Source: an uncultured Ruminococcus sp. (GTDB lineage Bacteria; Bacillota; Clostridia; Oscillospirales; Acutalibacteraceae). From it: a stretch of 33,111 nucleotides of DNA. The position numbers and the translations under genes were made by a program. Position 1 is the first letter of the stretch, and each line of letters opens with the position of its first letter. The DNA lies in NCBI GenBank assembly GCA_902768825.1, contig CACXMR010000019.1, forward strand, positions 1-33,111, in the 5' to 3' direction. Of this stretch, positions 30,888 through 33,111 are shown in pieces. The notes below the pieces were generated by a model. It was given only the letters and a program-made list of their open reading frames with translations. It did no database searches and was not told where the DNA came from.

Positions 30888-31388
30888 TCACGGCAGAAGC
30901 TCCAGCTCCAGACACTTCCACTGCTCACCAAAGATCTGGTATATCCCTTCCTCCTCCGGCGCCGCATCACGGAAGCCGACGGCTTTGTAGCACTTGTAGG
31001 CGGGAATATTATTTTCAAAAACACCGAGGGTTATCTTCTCCGCCTTTAGTATGTCAAAGGCATATCTCACCGCAAGCTCCATCATCTGACGCCCCACGCC
31101 CATTCCGCGCCTTTTATTGTCTACGATCACAAAACCGAACCGGAGCATTGACTTTTTTTCGTCAGTAAAACGCATGATCATGTGACCGACTATTCCATTC
31201 TCGTCAAAGGCTGTCATCTGATAAAAGCTGTCGTCAAAGGCAAAGCGATTATAATGCTCATTCATATCCTCAGCGCTTATCGGATATGCTTCATACCTGT
31301 CGGCACACCATTTTCTGAAATCTCTTTCATTGCCGATCCAGGACACTATTTCTTTAGCGTCGCAAGCCTTATACGGTCTAAGTCTCAT
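30888..31388 (-). CDS. GNAT-family N-acetyltransferase
   Basis: 166 residues, one GNAT domain. The N-terminal MRLRPYKACDAKEIVSWIG is typical. The acetyl-CoA motif A is RRGMGVGRQMMELAVRYAFD near 94-113 (with the R/Q-x-x-G-x-G/A pattern), and motif B VFENNIPAYKCYKAVGF near 121-137 holds the NxxAxxxY pattern. The substrate is unknown; similar proteins acetylate amino groups of small molecules or protein N-termini. GAGGTAGG lies about 5 bases before the ATG. It is first in an apparent two-gene unit with the methyltransferase. Confidence 0.93.
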   Translation of the reverse strand: MRLRPYKACDAKEIVSWIGNERDFRKWCADRYEAYPISAEDMNEHYNRFAFDDSFYQMTAFDENGIVGHMIMRFTDEKKSMLRFGFVIVDNKRRGMGVGRQMMELAVRYAFDILKAEKITLGVFENNIPAYKCYKAVGFRDAAPEEEGIYQIFGEQWKCLELELLP

Positions 31389-31426
31389 CTGAACCTACCT
31401 CGCTTAACACATCAATTCTACTGTAC

Positions 31427-31454
31427 ATTATAACACATACCTGTTGAAAATCAA
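31427..31454 (-). promoter_or_regulatory. Promoter of the GNAT-methyltransferase unit
   Basis: On the minus strand: TTGATT (31454-31449), 16 bases, TATAAT (31432-31427), with an extended TG before the -10 (TGTTATAAT). Confidence 0.8.
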
Positions 31455-31616
31455 TACGGCATCCTTAAACCTTTATATCCCACTGTACCTTAGAAACAAC
31501 TATTCTTAGTGATCATCCAGGAATAACCACCCCTGGCAGTTTATCCAAGATCAATCTATGTGCACTTTCTATATATCTCCGAAGAAAAAATCTTTATTAT
31601 TTGTCGATAATAACAA

Positions 31617-31645
31617 TTGCAAAAATCAAAATGTTTTGCTATAAT
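31617..31645 (+). promoter_or_regulatory. tRNA-Pro promoter
   Basis: TTGCAA (31617-31622), 17 bases, TATAAT (31640-31645), 14 bases before the mature tRNA 5' end. Confidence 0.85.
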
Positions 31646-31659
31646 AATCTACGTTGCAT

Positions 31660-31736
31660 CCGGGTGTAGCGCAGATTGGTAGCGCGCTTGAATGGGGTTC
31701 AAGAGGCCGCAGGTTCGACTCCTGTCACTCGGACCA
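31660..31736 (+). tRNA. tRNA-Pro (anticodon GGG), CCA encoded
   Basis: 77 bases. Acceptor ccgggtg pairs with cactcgg (one G-T pair), discriminator A, encoded CCA at 31734-31736. D arm gcgc/gcgc, anticodon stem cttga/tcaag with loop atggggt giving anticodon GGG, and T arm caggttcgactcctg. This reads codon CCC (and CCU by wobble). The tRNA stands alone, and the DNA after it changes to non-coding and island-like sequence. Confidence 0.95.
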
Positions 31737-31802
31737 TAAAAGCAAAGGGGTTTAAGAAGGCTCATCCATCTAAACATTTTCTTGTTACTTAAACTTCTTT
31801 AG

Positions 31803-31845
31803 ATAGCCGAAGGTAAGATCAATGCTTGCCTTTCGGCTATTTTTA
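31803..31845 (+). terminator. Terminator downstream of tRNA-Pro
   Basis: atagccgaaggtaag (31803-31817) pairs with cttgcctttcggctat (31825-31840, one bulge), followed by TTTTT. Confidence 0.85.
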
Positions 31846-31855
31846 CAAAGAGGAT

Positions 31856-31909
31856 AGATTATCCTCCGATAAGAGCATAAAGTGTTATACCCTTATCGGA
31901 AGATAATCT
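31856..31909. repeat. 18-bp inverted repeat after the tRNA
   Basis: agattatcctccgataag (31856-31873) pairs with cttatcggaagataatct (31892-31909) with one G-T pair and an 18-base loop. No T-run follows, so it is not a simple terminator. It could be a recombination or protein-binding site. Confidence 0.85.
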
Positions 31910-32395
31910 TCTGCGAAAAGACTATCTTCTAAGCATCACAAGACTATTTTATCCTACAAAAAGGTTCAGCGATAACCAGCCCACGCAATACAGCGATTTA
32001 TGGGTCTTGCACAAAGAGTGTCTCACGACTTTCAATGTTTAGTTTCTCGCTTACTTTGATTTGTGTATTAAACAGGAACAAGTCCTTACCCGGTACTGAA
32101 AGTTAGCAATCAGGGAGAGGTTGGCAAACTGTGAACTGATTGGCTTGCTCGTTCCGAAACGCATCGGAAGTTATGGCACGGCAGGAACCGACACCCGTGT
32201 GGGTATAACTGTTATTCAATAACCTTCGTATCTTTGTCTTGTTGCTTGTATTCAGTTTTGATAAGAGCAAATCAGGGGTTGACTGTCTTTGCTCTTATGT
32301 CAGCACACAGTTTTGGTTCTGTATGCTCGCACAAAAACAAAAAATATGCCAAGTCTTAACACCTCGTTCGTTTCACGCTCGAAAAGGTATTCTGA
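31910..32395. other. Structured non-coding region
   Basis: No convincing ORF in about 490 bases. Several hairpins are visible: agcaatcag/ctgattggct (about 32104-32145), ttccga/tcggaa (32152-32169), accc-gtgt-gggt near 32195, and a perfect 11-bp stem ataagagcaaa/tttgctcttat (32261-32298). This may be an untranslated structured RNA, a transfer-origin or recombination region of a mobile element. I cannot choose between them. Confidence 0.5.
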
Positions 32396-32396
32396 C

Positions 32397-32425
32397 TTGA
32401 CATAATCCCTAAAATAGGCTATAAT
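32397..32425 (+). promoter_or_regulatory. Perfect-consensus sigma-A promoter
   Basis: TTGACA (32397-32402), exactly 17 bases, TATAAT (32420-32425): full match at both hexamers, the strongest-looking promoter in the window. No start codon with an RBS follows before the terminator-like stem at 32484. Confidence 0.85.
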
Positions 32426-32431
32426 TAGCCC

Positions 32432-32536
32432 ATAGAACGGCATTCATAAGTCGTGAGGTATCCCATAATACCTTCCGGCGGATGCCCATCTGTTGTTGGT
32501 CGCAACGGGTGGGCTGTGGATGTCTTTTTTATTTTG
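32432..32536 (+). ncRNA. Candidate small RNA of about 105 nt
   Basis: Starting about 7 bases after the perfect promoter, the predicted transcript forms aggtat/atacct (32457-32473) and then gcccatctgttg / caacgggtgggc (32484-32514). A TTTTTT run starts at about 32525. The T-run is some 10 bases after the stem, so termination is not certain. No ORF fits. It could instead be a leader or attenuator for the gene at 32698, which also has its own promoter. Confidence 0.4.
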
Positions 32537-32634
32537 TTTGCACCAGTAGCATCATACACTAAGTTTTTGTTTTTGTCAACCTGTTTTTTGTATTTTTTCT
32601 TAAATATATATAACTCCCTATATGATATTACCGA

Positions 32635-32663
32635 TTGATTATACTTCCCCTATCGCTTATAAT
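32635..32663 (+). promoter_or_regulatory. Promoter of the RHH-protein gene
   Basis: TTGATT (32635-32640), 17 bases, TATAAT (32658-32663), 34 bases before the ATG at 32698. Confidence 0.8.
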
Positions 32664-32697
32664 GGTAATATACGCACTACAAAGGGGGATAACAATA

Positions 32698-32913
32698 ATG
32701 AGCTATGACGAAAAAGCAAAAGCACGAATGGTAAAGTATATGCAGTCTAAGAGAGAATCCCTCCGGCTGAACCTGCCGTTAGGGACAAAAGACCTATGGA
32801 AGGACTATGCCGCCGATTACGGAATGAGCGTGACCGAGCTGATCACTAAGCTGATCGAGAAGGATATGAAGGAGCATAATTGGTCAGGCGGTGTGGGCTT
32901 CAAATTGAAATAA
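32698..32913 (+). CDS. Small ribbon-helix-helix-like protein (antitoxin/mobile-element type)
   Basis: 71 residues from the ATG at 32698, chosen because GGGGG lies about 10 bases upstream and it follows a promoter; an earlier in-frame start is within the promoter. The sequence SLRLNLPLGTKDLWKDYAA followed by GMSVTELITKLIEKDM has the beta strand, helix, helix order of Arc/MetJ-type DNA-binding proteins. Such small RHH proteins are common in conjugative elements and as antitoxins in Clostridia. No toxin follows on the same strand; the converging partial gene at the window edge is of the UPF0175 kind. It probably binds its own promoter; that is inferred from family habit. Confidence 0.75.
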   Translation: MSYDEKAKARMVKYMQSKRESLRLNLPLGTKDLWKDYAADYGMSVTELITKLIEKDMKEHNWSGGVGFKLK

Positions 32914-32936
32914 TGGGGCTTGAAGCCCCAAAAATC

Positions 32937-32977
32937 ATCCGTACAGGAATGGTTATTGCTTCTTGTGCGGATTTTTT
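32937..32977. terminator. Terminator between converging genes
   Basis: atccgtacaggaa (32937-32949) pairs with ttcttgtgcggat (32960-32972, two G-T pairs), followed by TTTTT. A shorter ggggc-ttga-gcccc-type stem lies just before at about 32914-32929. Confidence 0.85.
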
Positions 32978-33111
32978 ACGCATTGGCTATATCCTCACTC
33001 AATTCGTTTTCATTTTCAAAATTGAAGATAGATATACCGTTCTCCGACAAAAACCGTATAAAGTCAGGCTTTGACATATTGGCTATCTGGGCACAATAAC
33101 CGAGAGAAACG
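32976..33111 (-). CDS. UPF0175-like protein, C-terminal fragment
   Basis: The last 44 residues of a minus-strand gene that enters from the right edge; the stop is at 32976-32978. The sequence has AQIANMSKPDFIRFLSENGI and then SIFNFENENELSEDIANA. The pattern A-x-x-A-x-M-S-x-x-x-F-x-x-x-L-x-x-x-G-I-x-x-F-N is the C-terminal signature of UPF0175 proteins, proposed antitoxins usually paired with a PIN-domain (DUF3368) toxin. The start and any partner lie outside the window. It shares a bidirectional terminator with the RHH gene. Confidence 0.75.
   Translation of the reverse strand, partial: VSLGYCAQIANMSKPDFIRFLSENGISIFNFENENELSEDIANA

Overview
The window looks like a chromosomal segment of a gut Firmicute close to Ruminococcus (Oscillospiraceae). 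This is inferred from gene content: a large secreted alpha-amylase with MucBP and CBM26-type modules, IS66 elements of the clostridial type, Rrf2-cysK, minD-mgsA, and consensus sigma-A promoters (TTGACA/TTGAAA-17-TATAAT) before many genes. No 16S rRNA is present, so the species cannot be named from the sequence.

Layout. (1) 1-3370: two nested IS66-family elements. A decayed copy (1-2023, left end outside the window) has inserted into tnpC of a second copy (2024-3370). (2) 3371-4846: decayed coding remnants around an intact macro-domain gene on the minus strand. (3) 4847-12361: carbohydrate block with a 1379-residue secreted GH13 alpha-amylase (five C-terminal Ig-like repeats), then a GT-B-like glycosyltransferase and a GPH-type sugar transporter in an apparent operon. 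(4) 12712-17460: an NAD-dependent epimerase-like protein and a heterodimeric ABC exporter pair. (5) 17552-19087: cysK divergent from an Rrf2-family regulator, with facing consensus promoters. (6) 19241-25139: a tandemly duplicated two-gene module. Each copy has an XRE regulator with a C-terminal winged-helix-like half, followed by a lipoprotein esterase with a C-terminal CBM26-like starch-binding domain. The first esterase carries an in-frame TAA; the second is intact. (7) 25225-31388: mostly minus-strand housekeeping and accessory genes: a deleted P-loop kinase pseudogene, a small unknown protein, an RsbW-like anti-sigma kinase, a DUF6270-like protein, methylglyoxal synthase, a MinD-like ATPase, a methyltransferase and a GNAT acetyltransferase. 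(8) 31660-33111: tRNA-Pro(GGG), then about 950 bases of structured non-coding DNA with a perfect consensus promoter and a possible small RNA, then a ribbon-helix-helix protein and the end of a UPF0175 gene. This right edge looks like the start of a mobile or accessory island next to a tRNA.

How it fits together. The amylase, the glycosyltransferase/transporter pair and the two CBM26-bearing esterases suggest starch or related glucan use at the cell surface. The esterase modules are the most unusual content: a dedicated regulator plus a putative starch-targeted esterase, duplicated head to tail. A dispersed intergenic repeat with a 15-bp stem and GCGA tetraloop lies directly upstream of the promoters of two unrelated genes, in the same relative orientation.
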